A stretch of DNA of 45,427 bases, from contig JAGMBO010000011.1 in NCBI GenBank assembly GCA_023129715.1, positions 1 through 45,427 on the forward strand, written 5' to 3'. Below the pieces are notes generated by a model. It was given only the letters and a program-made list of their open reading frames with translations. It made no database searches and was not told the DNA's origin. The DNA comes from Candidatus Eiseniibacteriota bacterium (GTDB lineage: Bacteria; Eisenbacteria; RBG-16-71-46; CAIMUX01; WJJG01). The position numbers were made by a program, and so were the translations under genes. How positions within the stretch are numbered: position 1 is the stretch's first letter; each line of letters starts with the position of its first letter. Below are positions 15,637 to 23,931 of the stretch, piece after piece.

Positions 15637-16875
15637 ATGAGTGTCAGAGCCATCTTGGGCTTGTTTGGGTCAGTTTGTATGCTGGTCGGGTCCCCTGCCG
15701 CACATGCGGAAAGCGACACTCTCGATATTCTGACCTACAATATCTACTGGGGTGGGCAACCTCACGATCCCATCTTCGAGCGCGGCGACGAGTGGCTTGC
15801 GGTGATCAAGAGCCGCAATCCCGACGTCATCCTGATCCAGGAGGCTAATGGCTGGCTGGGAGATGACCTGAACCTGATTGCAGCTTACGTCGACTCCCTG
15901 AACAACGCCTTCCCTGAGGATCCACCCTACGAGGGTCTGGTGGGCGATGCACGCTCCCGGTTCGATCTTGCCTTGATCAGTCGGATCCCGATCGTCGATT
16001 TCGAAACCTTCACATCCGTTGACATCGGGAGGGAAACGGTTGCGATTGCGCATGCATTCATCCATGCGACGCTGAAACAAGGAAGCGAGAGTGTCCATGT
16101 GATTGGGGTGCACTTCAAGCCGGGGGCCTATCGCTGGGAGCGGGAGCGGGAGGCACAGGCGCTCCTGAGCATCCTGGATGGCCTTCCTCAAGGTGAGACC
16201 GTCTGGATCGGCGGCGACTTCAACAGCTACTCGCCGGTGGATTGCGAACCGGGCAGCCCGACGCCTCCCGACTATGGCGCGGGGGCACCTCCCGCGGAGA
16301 CCAAGGGCTGGGAGCCGGTTGGATACCTGCTTGACCGTGGCTTCAGTGATGCCTTCCGCACACTCCACCCGGGGGAATTGGGGTACACACAGTCGACGGA
16401 GAGCTTCTGGCCCTTTGGGGGACCGATCCAGCGCGTCGATTTTCTGCTCTGTTCGCCGGATAGCCCGTGGGACTTGATCATGGCGGAGACGTTGGCGGAC
16501 AGTCTTGGGCACATCGGCTCGGACCACTATGCGGTCCATGCGGTCTACACGAGAGCGCCGAGTGCCTGCGAGCCTGCCTGCCGCGATCTCACCGCGAGCT
16601 GCCGGCTCCACGCCTGGCCCAATCCCACTGGGGGGTGGGTACGCATCGAGTGCCGGCTTCCACAGACTGGCGAGTCCTCGCTGGCGGTCTATGCAGTGGA
16701 TGGGCGGCTCGTCCGCAGGCTCTTCAGAGGTATTTGGGATGCCGGGACCCATCCGATCGGCTGGGACGGTTGCGACATGCTGGGGCAAGAAGTGCCCCGA
16801 GGCTGGTATCTGCTTCGGCTACACGGGAACTGGGGCGATCGGAAGGTGCCCATCCTGAGGCTCGGCCCGCACTAG
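15637..16875 (+). CDS. Secreted endonuclease/exonuclease/phosphatase-fold protein with FlgD-like tail
   Basis: A 412-residue exported member of the endonuclease/exonuclease/phosphatase (DNase I-like) superfamily. The signal peptide is MSVRAILGLFGSVCMLVG followed by SPAAHA. Superfamily motifs occur in order: LTYNIYWGG (Asn), ILIQEANGW (metal-binding Glu), HFKPGAYRWE, WIGGDFNSYSP (Asp, Asn) and IGSDHYAVHA (catalytic Asp-His). From about residue 325 a cysteine-rich linker leads to the FlgD-like module (WPNPTGGWVRIEC, IGWDGCDMLGQEVPRG, LLRLHGN). AAGGA 6 nt upstream fixes the ATG at 15637; the longer frame to 15394 lacks a ribosome site. It could be an extracellular nuclease or a phosphodiesterase acting on lipids or sugars; the fold does not decide. 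Confidence 0.8.
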   Translation: MSVRAILGLFGSVCMLVGSPAAHAESDTLDILTYNIYWGGQPHDPIFERGDEWLAVIKSRNPDVILIQEANGWLGDDLNLIAAYVDSLNNAFPEDPPYEGLVGDARSRFDLALISRIPIVDFETFTSVDIGRETVAIAHAFIHATLKQGSESVHVIGVHFKPGAYRWEREREAQALLSILDGLPQGETVWIGGDFNSYSPVDCEPGSPTPPDYGAGAPPAETKGWEPVGYLLDRGFSDAFRTLHPGELGYTQSTESFWPFGGPIQRVDFLLCSPDSPWDLIMAETLADSLGHIGSDHYAVHAVYTRAPSACEPACRDLTASCRLHAWPNPTGGWVRIECRLPQTGESSLAVYAVDGRLVRRLFRGIWDAGTHPIGWDGCDMLGQEVPRGWYLLRLHGNWGDRKVPILRLGPH

Positions 16876-16910
16876 GACGGGGTGTTGCCCCTGACGCGCG
16901 AGGCTAGGCC

Positions 16911-16939
16911 TCGACACACGCCCCGGAATGTATTAGAAT
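16911..16939 (+). promoter_or_regulatory. Promoter for the subtilase gene
   Basis: TCGACA (16911-16916) and TAGAAT (16934-16939) are spaced by 17 nt; each box matches the sigma-70 consensus at 5 of 6 positions. Transcription would start near 16946, about 300 nt before the protease ATG. Confidence 0.55.
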
Positions 16940-17254
16940 ACGGGCGCTTGCAGAGTGCGGCCATTGGGCGAATGCGTTCGACACGTCGACCGCATCTGCG
17001 TGAATGCCGGCAACGGCCGGCCCGCACCTGAGTCCCGAAATGGATGGTTTCGCGTTCTGTCTCGGGATTTCCGCAGGCTTCCGTGTAAGAGTGGCAACCC
17101 TGCCCAAACGACTCACCCGGGAGGTAGCGGGACGATGATCGCGTTCGGCCTGCATGCAACTCGGTCGCACTCGTTGCCCTCACGCCTCCGTTGCTTGCGC
17201 TTCAGACGCAAAGCGCTCCGTCCAACCGGCATCTCCTCGGAAAGGGGGACCACC
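16940..17254 (+). other. Long leader of the subtilase gene
   Basis: About 310 nt lie between the predicted transcript start and the ATG at 17255. The reading frame stays open upstream to 16955 in phase with the protease, but the N-terminal extension has no ribosome site and would hide the signal peptide. I recognise no riboswitch. The stretch may be an untranslated leader. Confidence 0.4.
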
Positions 17255-20200
17255 ATGTCCATCTCGAAGCACCCACGGATCGGGAACCCGGGGACCGGCA
17301 CACTTCGCGTCGGCCTCTTATTGTTGGCGTTGGTCCTGCTCGTTCCCGGCGGGGAGATCTTGGCGCAGCAGTCCGAACGAGGAGCGCCCTACGCCAGCGA
17401 GAAGGACCTGATCGAGGTCATGTTCGCGGCTGAGTCGCGCGTCCGTCTGCGTGACGCAGGCCTCGTCGATCTCAGCACGGACGCTCTCGCCGGGCTTGAT
17501 GCCGCCCTCGCCGATGCGGGCGAGTACAGCTGGTCGCGGATCTGTGATGTCGAAGAAGAGGTCCTCGACCGGCTGCAAACCGAGGGTGAGAGCAAGTCGG
17601 GCGAACCACTCTACAATCTCAACAACATCTACCGCCTGCGGTATGCGACTGGCGCAGGAGCCCCCGATGTCTGGGCTCTGAGCGAGCGGCTCGAGGCGCT
17701 TCCGGGGATCCGGACGGCGCGCCCCGTGCCGCTGCCGATGGCGTTGCCGACACCGCCCGACTACGAGCCCTCCCAGGGCTACCTGTATCCCGCCAGCAGT
17801 ACGCCGACCGGCATCGATGCTCAATACGCCTGGACGATGACGGGGGGCGATGGGACTGGCATCACGATCTGCGACATCGAATACAGCATGAACGAGAATC
17901 ACAACGATCTCACCAAGGCCCAAGGGGCCCACATCAACTCGTTCGTGCAGGATCCCTTCGGGGACAACAATCACGGAACCGCCGTCCTCGGGGAGCTGAT
18001 CTCCGATGACAACAGTCCCAACTGGGGCACCAAGGGTGTCTGCCCCGGCGCCTCGGTCTACTTCAGCGGCAGCTACTTCGGCTACCCGGGTCCGAGCTGG
18101 AACCCCGCCGGCGCGATCGCGGTCGCGCTGGCCTACCTGAACGCCGGCGACATCGTCCTGCTCGAGCAGCAGTGGGACTACACCGGCGGGGGCGGCTATG
18201 TGCCGGTTGAGTGGTGGATGTCGACGGCCCCCGCCGCGCAGTTCGCCAACGCCGTCTATGTCGCCATCCAGACGGCGATCGCGAATGGCGTCTACGTCGT
18301 CGAGGCCGGCGGCAACGGCGGCATCAACACCGATCTGATGACCTGGGTCGGGGATTCGGGCGCGATCATCGTCGGCGCGGGCGGCGCCTATCCGGGCGGC
18401 ACTTATCCCGAAGGGGATCTCGAGCGCCTCTCCTTCTCCAGCTACGGTTCGCGCTTCAACGCGCAGGGTTGGGGGGAGGATGTCGTCACCACCGGCTACG
18501 GCGATCTCTACAACACCGAGGGCGTCAATCGCTACTACACGAACACCTTCTCGGGCACCTCGAGTGCCTCGCCGATCGTCGCCGGAGCGGTCGCCTGCTG
18601 CGCCGGCTACCAGCGGGCCGTCGTCTCGATGACCCCGCTCACGCCTGCTGCGATGCGCACGCTGGTGGTCAACAGCGGTACGCCGCAGGTCTTCGGTCCC
18701 GCGGGCAACATCGGTCCCCGCCCGAATCTTCTGCAGGCGTTCCAATGGATGGGCGGTCCGACCTACGACGGCGACTTCGGCGATGCGCCAGAGGATGCCA
18801 TCGCCTACCCGTCGGCCGGCGGGATGGGGTTCTTCCCGACCTGTACCGCGGGCGGAGCCCCGGGGTCCTATGTGCTGCATTGGTATATGCCCTCCTTCCA
18901 GGCCTATTTCGGCCCCTCCGAGGAGTACGAGCCCGACGGGAATGCGGGCAACTGCCCCAACTTCCCGCCCTACGATGCCGACGAATGTTTCATGGATGGC
19001 GATGCAGGGCTGATCCTGCCCGGGGCCTACACGATCCAGGGCGGTGTCGAGGTGCCCTGTGGACCATTCGTTATGCCGATGGGTTACGTCTGCACGAATA
19101 TGACCTGGGGCGGGAACGTCGACATCGACGTGACCAATGCCTCGGGCGCGGATGTGTATGTCAATGTGCTGATGGACTGGGACGGCGATGGCAAGTGGGG
19201 CGGCTCATCCATCTGCCCCGGCGGTCCAACCGACGAGCATGTGCTCGTCGACTTCCAGGTCCCCGCAGGCTACGCCGGGCCGCTCTCGGCTCTCGGCCCG
19301 CCCTCCTTCCTGAGCGGACCGAATGTCGGCTACTTCTGGACTCGGTTCAGTGTGACCGACGTTCCGGTGATGCAGGATTGGGACGGCTCGGGGGTGTTCG
19401 AGCTTGGGGAGACCGAGGATTACTTACTCCTGCTTGTCGAGGACGTGACCTTCGACGGCGAGTATGGCGATGCGCCTGAGGGCGCGCTTGCCTATCCCGC
19501 TTCCGGGATCAACGGTGCCTTCCCGACCTGCTACGGATCGGGGCCCGCCGGCTACGTGATCCACGCCTTGGCTGACGGGTACCCGGCGATGTTTGGCCCC
19601 TCGCTCGACTGGGAACCTGAGGGCAATGCGGGCAACTGCCCCAACTTCCCGCCCTATGACGCCGATGAGTGTTTCTCCGACGGCGATGCCGGCTTGATGA
19701 TGCCGCCGGCCTACACGATCCAGGCCGGTTCGGTCGTCCCCTGCACCGCACAGACCGGCTCCCTGGGCAACACCTGCCAGGCGGGTGTCTGGGGCGGCAA
19801 CATCGACATCTGGGTCGACAACAGCGCGGGTGCGCTCGCCGATGCCTACGTCAATGTCCTCTTCGACTGGAACCATGACGGCCAGTGGCAGGGGCGCCAG
19901 CAGTGTCCGGCCGGTGCGGCGCCGGAACACGTGCTCTGGAACTTCCAGGTGCCGAGGGGCTATGCCGGTCCACTTTCCGGACTCAACCCGCCTGCCTTCC
20001 TGATCGGCCCGCAGGGCGGCTATGTCTGGGCTCGCTTCACGATCGCCTACATGCAGATACCCTTCGATTGGGACGGTCACTGGGTGTTCCATTCCGGAGA
20101 GACTGAGGACTACCTGCTTCACGTCGAGGGAGATGGGGAGGAGTACGGCGAGTACGGCGATGCGCCGGAGAACTCGCTGGCCTACCCGTCGCTGGGCGTT

Positions 20201-22498
20201 TTGGGGAGTTTCCCGACCTGCGCCGCCTCGGGGCCGGCCGGGTTCGTCTATCACCAGCCGATCGGCTGGGCCTACTTCGGGCAGATGATCGACTTCGAGC
20301 TCGAGGGCAATGCAGGCAACTGCCCGAACTTCCCGCCCTATGACGCCGATGAGTGTTTCAACGATCCCGATGCGGGGCTGCTCTTCCCGCCTGCCTATAC
20401 GATCGATACTGCTCTCAATGTCGTGCCCTGCGATCCGACCCTCACTGGACCGCTGGGCAACGTTTGCACGACAGCGCTATGGGGCGGCAATGTAGATATC
20501 CACGTGACCAACAACATGCCGGTCGACGGCTTTGTCAATGTGCTCATGGACTGGAACCAGGATGGTAAGTGGCAGGGCTCATCGCAGTGTCCTGCGGCTG
20601 CGGCGCCCGAGCATGTGCTGGTCAACTTCCCGGTGCCGATGGGCTTCTCCGGTCCGCTCTCGGGACTCAATCCCCCCTCGTTCCTGATCGGACCCAACGC
20701 GGGCTACGTCTGGACGCGGTTCACGGTCAGCGAGTCGGCGGTCGTCAACGACTGGGACGGATCGAGGTGGTTCGAGGACGGGGAGACCTGCGACTACCTC
20801 CTCGACGTCGTCCAGGACACTAATGGTGACTACGGAGATGCTCCCGAAGGTGCCACAGCCTATCCGTACCTTGGCATTGCCGGGCAGTTCCCGACCTGCC
20901 GGACCACGGGGCCGGCCGGATATGTCCAACACGCACCGGTGGGGAGCATGTACCTCGGCTCATTCGTCGACTTCGAGACCGACGGCAATGCTGGCAGCTG
21001 CCTCTTCCCGCCGTATGATTCTGACGAGTGCGGTGGCGCCTTCAGCCCCGATGCCGGGCTCATGATTGCGAGTACGTTTACGATCGATGCAGCGATGAAT
21101 GTCGTGCCGTGCCCCGGTGTGCCCCCGGGCTGCTTCTCCTACATTTGCGACAATGCGGTGTGGGGGACGTACCTGGACCTCTCGGTCACCAACACGACCA
21201 ACGCCGATGCCTATGTCAACGTGCTGATGGACTGGGATCAGAGCGGTTGGTGGCAGGGTTCATCCGTGTGCCCCAGTGGGTCGGCGGCCGAGCATGTGCT
21301 GGTCGACTTCGTGATCCCGGCCGGATTCTCCGGACCGCTCTCGGCGTTGGGTCCGCCGTCGTTCCTGACCGGGCCCTACAGGGGCTACATCTGGACGCGC
21401 TTCACGGTGAGTCAGCGTCCGGTGGGTACGGATTGGGACGGCGCGGGCGCCTTCGACAATGGCGAGAGTGAGGACTACCTGGTCTGTATCACCGAGCGGG
21501 AGGCCGAGTACGGCGATGCGCCCGAAGGAGAGGGCGCGCTGGCCTATCCCGAGCTGGGGATTTTCGGAGCGTTCCCGACCTGCGTCGGCAGTGGTCCGGC
21601 CGGATATGTGGAGCACACGGTGTTCGGGGGCGTGTTCTTCGGACCGACGGTCGACTTCGAGACCGAAGGAAACGCCGGCAACTGCCCGAACTTCCCGCCC
21701 TACGATGCGGACGAGTGTTTCGCTGACCCCGATGCCGGACTGCTGATTCCGGAGACCGGCACCATCGATGCCGCGCTCAACTACGTGCCCTGTCAACCGG
21801 GAGGCGAGATCGAGCCCCTGGGCTACGCCTGCTCGACAGCGGTGTGGGGTGGCAACGTCGACATCCACGTCGAGAACACCTCCTCCGTCGATGTCTTTGT
21901 GAACGTGCTCATGGACTGGAATCGCGACGGCCAGTGGTCGGGATCATCCGACTGCGAAGATGGCCCCGCTCCCGAACACGTGCTGGTCGACTTCGTCGTG
22001 CCGGCAGGCTTCAGCGGTCCGCTCAGCGGCCTCGCGCCCCCGTCGTTCGTCATCGGTCCCGACACCAGTTACGTCTGGACGCGCTTCACGATCGGTGAGC
22101 ACGCGGTCGGCATCGACTGGAACGGTGAAGCCACCTTCGAGATCGGGGAGACCGAGGACTATCTGCTCTATGTTGCAGAATCCGAGCCTTCCGATGTCGG
22201 GGATGCGGGGACACCGATTCGTGCTACCCGGATCCTTGCCTGTCGCCCGAGTCCCTTCAGCCGGACAACGACGGTCTTCTTCCAGGTCGACCGGCCGCAG
22301 GAGATCACGGTGAGCATCTGCGACGTCAACGGCCGCCACGTGCGCACGCTGGTGGCGGGCGGCGTCGATGCGGGCCGCTATGATGCGACCTGGTACGGGA
22401 AAACCGACGCCGGCCGTCCGGTGGCGGCAGGGGTCTACTTCCTGAGGCTCCAGGCCGGCAAGGTTCGCGAGAGTCGTCCGATTATCCTGCTCAGGTAG
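17255..22498 (+). CDS. Giant secreted subtilisin-like (S8) protease with five GEVED-like repeats and FlgD-like tail
   Basis: A 1747-residue exported serine protease. The ATG at 17255 follows AAAGGGGG by 6 nt and starts a signal peptide (LRVGLLLLALVLLVPGGEIL). A pro-region runs to about residue 180. The S8 catalytic triad is seen as Asp207 (ITICDIEYS), His240 (DNNHGTAVLGE) and Ser436 (SGTSSASPIVAG). From about residue 506 to 1640 come five repeats of about 227 residues, each opening G(D/E)(Y/F)GDAPE and containing NCPNFPPYDADECF-type cysteine motifs, DW-x-x-DG-x-W and a closing GE-(T/S)EDYLL-like motif reminiscent of the GEVED domain. A FlgD-like module ends the protein (YGKTDAGRPVAAGVYFLRL). 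The repeats are probably adhesive or carbohydrate- or calcium-binding; their role is inference. It would act on the cell surface or outside the cell. Confidence 0.88.
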   Translation: MSISKHPRIGNPGTGTLRVGLLLLALVLLVPGGEILAQQSERGAPYASEKDLIEVMFAAESRVRLRDAGLVDLSTDALAGLDAALADAGEYSWSRICDVEEEVLDRLQTEGESKSGEPLYNLNNIYRLRYATGAGAPDVWALSERLEALPGIRTARPVPLPMALPTPPDYEPSQGYLYPASSTPTGIDAQYAWTMTGGDGTGITICDIEYSMNENHNDLTKAQGAHINSFVQDPFGDNNHGTAVLGELISDDNSPNWGTKGVCPGASVYFSGSYFGYPGPSWNPAGAIAVALAYLNAGDIVLLEQQWDYTGGGGYVPVEWWMSTAPAAQFANAVYVAIQTAIANGVYVVEAGGNGGINTDLMTWVGDSGAIIVGAGGAYPGGTYPEGDLERLSFSSYGSRFNAQGWGEDVVTTGYGDLYNTEGVNRYYTNTFSGTSSASPIVAGAVACCAGYQRAVVSMTPLTPAAMRTLVVNSGTPQVFGPAGNIGPRPNLLQAFQWMGGPTYDGDFGDAPEDAIAYPSAGGMGFFPTCTAGGAPGSYVLHWYMPSFQAYFGPSEEYEPDGNAGNCPNFPPYDADECFMDGDAGLILPGAYTIQGGVEVPCGPFVMPMGYVCTNMTWGGNVDIDVTNASGADVYVNVLMDWDGDGKWGGSSICPGGPTDEHVLVDFQVPAGYAGPLSALGPPSFLSGPNVGYFWTRFSVTDVPVMQDWDGSGVFELGETEDYLLLLVEDVTFDGEYGDAPEGALAYPASGINGAFPTCYGSGPAGYVIHALADGYPAMFGPSLDWEPEGNAGNCPNFPPYDADECFSDGDAGLMMPPAYTIQAGSVVPCTAQTGSLGNTCQAGVWGGNIDIWVDNSAGALADAYVNVLFDWNHDGQWQGRQQCPAGAAPEHVLWNFQVPRGYAGPLSGLNPPAFLIGPQGGYVWARFTIAYMQIPFDWDGHWVFHSGETEDYLLHVEGDGEEYGEYGDAPENSLAYPSLGVLGSFPTCAASGPAGFVYHQPIGWAYFGQMIDFELEGNAGNCPNFPPYDADECFNDPDAGLLFPPAYTIDTALNVVPCDPTLTGPLGNVCTTALWGGNVDIHVTNNMPVDGFVNVLMDWNQDGKWQGSSQCPAAAAPEHVLVNFPVPMGFSGPLSGLNPPSFLIGPNAGYVWTRFTVSESAVVNDWDGSRWFEDGETCDYLLDVVQDTNGDYGDAPEGATAYPYLGIAGQFPTCRTTGPAGYVQHAPVGSMYLGSFVDFETDGNAGSCLFPPYDSDECGGAFSPDAGLMIASTFTIDAAMNVVPCPGVPPGCFSYICDNAVWGTYLDLSVTNTTNADAYVNVLMDWDQSGWWQGSSVCPSGSAAEHVLVDFVIPAGFSGPLSALGPPSFLTGPYRGYIWTRFTVSQRPVGTDWDGAGAFDNGESEDYLVCITEREAEYGDAPEGEGALAYPELGIFGAFPTCVGSGPAGYVEHTVFGGVFFGPTVDFETEGNAGNCPNFPPYDADECFADPDAGLLIPETGTIDAALNYVPCQPGGEIEPLGYACSTAVWGGNVDIHVENTSSVDVFVNVLMDWNRDGQWSGSSDCEDGPAPEHVLVDFVVPAGFSGPLSGLAPPSFVIGPDTSYVWTRFTIGEHAVGIDWNGEATFEIGETEDYLLYVAESEPSDVGDAGTPIRATRILACRPSPFSRTTTVFFQVDRPQEITVSICDVNGRHVRTLVAGGVDAGRYDATWYGKTDAGRPVAAGVYFLRLQAGKVRESRPIILLR
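18770..22173 (+). repeat. Five tandem intragenic repeats of about 680 nt
   Basis: Units begin at about 18770, 19457, 20147, 20825 and 21503, with steps of 687, 690, 678 and 678 nt. All keep GDAPE at the start, FPTC about 22 residues later, a TDGNAG or EGNAG-NCPNF block and a DWDG/DWN-x-DG block. Unit 4 lost NCPNF (it has SCLFPPYDSDECG). Some blocks, such as the one encoding GNAGNCPNFPPYDADECF, are nearly identical at DNA level between units, which points to duplication or gene conversion. Confidence 0.85.
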
Positions 22499-22536
22499 TC
22501 ACCCTGCTCAGGTGATCAGCCTGCTCAGGTAGTGGG
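22486..22536 (+). repeat. 17-bp tandem repeat across the protease stop codon
   Basis: CCTGCTCAGGT occurs at 22486, 22503 and 22520, an exact 17-nt period. The stop codon of the protease lies in the first unit. CCTG-CTC-AGG is itself a small inverted repeat, so each unit can form a minihairpin. Confidence 0.8.
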
Positions 22537-22541
22537 TGATC

Positions 22542-22579
22542 CGGGCCCCCGTCGGCACAGCCAGCGCCGCGGGGGCCCG
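22542..22579 (+). terminator. Strong GC hairpin after the protease gene
   Basis: CGGGCCCCCG (22542-22551) pairs perfectly with CGGGGGCCCG (22570-22579) over 10 bp with an 18-nt loop, 43 nt after the stop codon. Only a short AACTTTG follows instead of a T-run, so termination may be partial or the hairpin may mainly protect the mRNA end. Confidence 0.55.
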
Positions 22580-22988
22580 AACTTTGAGAGGCGCCGACCG
22601 CACCCTCTCGGCCCACCCGTTGGTCGAACATCTAAATGTCTGTCAGACGAGAAGTTGCCGGGTAATCCGGTGTTCTCTCGACATCGGCTCGGCGGCCGGA
22701 AAAGCCAACTTATGGCTGGTATCGACCACCGGAAGGTCCCAAACTGCTCATTGCTGACTGTGCTGACGCAGCTCGGTGACGATCCTTCCTTAATAGGGAG
22801 GAGTCCCGCATGTCCGCCGCGGACGCTGGTGGCAGAAACCCCGCCTCCTTGGGGGTCGGCTGCCTCCGGGCAGGAGCTCGGTCGAGTCTGTCCCTACATC
22901 CTTCGCATCTACCCCTCGGTTTCACACTCTGCTCCAGCGCTCGCGCTCGAGAACCCATGGTCCTGGAACACCAAGGATGGAGGTTCCC
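22580..22988. other. Gap before the small cysteine-rich peptide gene
   Basis: About 400 nt with no gene I can support. An open frame covering most of it lacks a ribosome site and collides with the well-supported peptide gene in another frame. Some short pairings exist near 22690-22730 (for example GCC-AACTTAT-GGC), but I do not recognise an RNA family. Confidence 0.4.
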
Positions 22989-23189
22989 ATGAAGCGAGTC
23001 GTACTCCTCTGCCTTGTCGTGATCTTGCTGTTGTCGTTCGCGCCGGCGACCAAAGCCTACGTTCCGCCGGACCAACCGAAGGATCCCTGCGACCTCTGCG
23101 CGTACATCCCTCACTGGTGCATGCAGTGTCTGGTCGATCTGTGGTGGAACGAAGGGGGATGCTTTCCGGGGGATCCGGATTGCTTCTGA
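22989..23189 (+). CDS. Small secreted six-cysteine peptide of unknown function
   Basis: A 66-residue precursor. GGAGG stands 5 nt before the ATG. Residues 1-23 form a classical signal peptide (hydrophobic VVLLCLVVILLLSF, then APATKA). The predicted mature peptide has 43 residues with six cysteines at mature positions 11, 14, 21, 24, 35 and 42 (C-x2-C, x6, C-x2-C, x10, C-x6-C), is rich in Trp, Pro and Asp, and is acidic overall. Two C-x2-C pairs could bind a metal or form disulfides. I know no family with this pattern. It lies between the protease and a second exported protein, both on the same strand, with 84 nt to the next gene. Confidence 0.7.
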   Translation: MKRVVLLCLVVILLLSFAPATKAYVPPDQPKDPCDLCAYIPHWCMQCLVDLWWNEGGCFPGDPDCF

Positions 23190-23273
23190 TTCGCGAGCCA
23201 TTGCCAGACGGGATCGCGTGAACGCATAGGACATCTCTGCACGTTCGCGGTACGCACCGCGGGAGAACACTGG

Positions 23274-23906
23274 ATGCGACCACCGAGCAGGCCGTCGAGC
23301 GGGTCGGCGGGAGTCATGCCACCGCTCGTCCTTGCCATCCTGCTGCTTCTCCTTCCAGTGAGCACGTACGCGGGGAGGCATTTCTTCGCCCAGGGACCCG
23401 GCTATGAACTGAAGTTCAACGATCGCCAGATCCCACGCATCCCCCTCGCGATGGATCGTGACAACCTGAGGGCGGTCGAGAACGTCTTCGCCGCCTGGGT
23501 CTTGGGCGGCAACCAGGCGTATGCGCGGATCCAGGAGACGCAGATCGAGAAGGGGTACGCCTGGTTCCTGTGCGGGGCCTCGCCGCATGAGGGTGTCGAG
23601 GAATTCACCTGGCCCGCGGATCAGGAGTTCATCGCCGTCTTCAAGGACGGAAGGTCGCTGGCGGCCGTCGAGGTCATCACCCACACCAGCGCCACCTGGG
23701 GCCGGGCCCCGAGAGCGAATCTACTGCCGATCTATCCCGAGGGAATAAGACTCCTGTTCAGCGACTTCGAGGCGACCTATCCTTCCGGCAGATCCAACAC
23801 GATCCTGATCGCCTTCCCGGCCGACACGTGGGGCAGCGTGGAGCGGGTGACGTTGCGGCGCAACGGCAAAGAGCTGACCGGGGTCGTGCAAGACGATCAG
23901 CCCTGA
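23274..23906 (+). CDS. Exported protein of unknown function
   Basis: A 210-residue protein with an N-terminal signal or anchor segment (MPPLVLAILLLLLPVSTYAG). The ATG at 23274 has GGGAG 8 nt upstream; an ATG at 23316 directly before the hydrophobic stretch is an alternative. The mature part is mixed alpha/beta with a single cysteine (WFLCGASPHEG) and no motif I recognise. It sits 84 nt after the cysteine-rich peptide and 25 nt before the propeller protein, which suggests a small operon of exported proteins. Confidence 0.6.
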   Translation: MRPPSRPSSGSAGVMPPLVLAILLLLLPVSTYAGRHFFAQGPGYELKFNDRQIPRIPLAMDRDNLRAVENVFAAWVLGGNQAYARIQETQIEKGYAWFLCGASPHEGVEEFTWPADQEFIAVFKDGRSLAAVEVITHTSATWGRAPRANLLPIYPEGIRLLFSDFEATYPSGRSNTILIAFPADTWGSVERVTLRRNGKELTGVVQDDQP

Positions 23907-23931
23907 GAGCACCGGACCCCGAGATGGCCTC

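Noticed and set aside
22532-23221. A 229-residue frame between the protease and the exported-protein gene
   Set aside because: It spans a GC hairpin and overlaps the cysteine-rich peptide gene, which has its own ribosome site and signal peptide in another frame.
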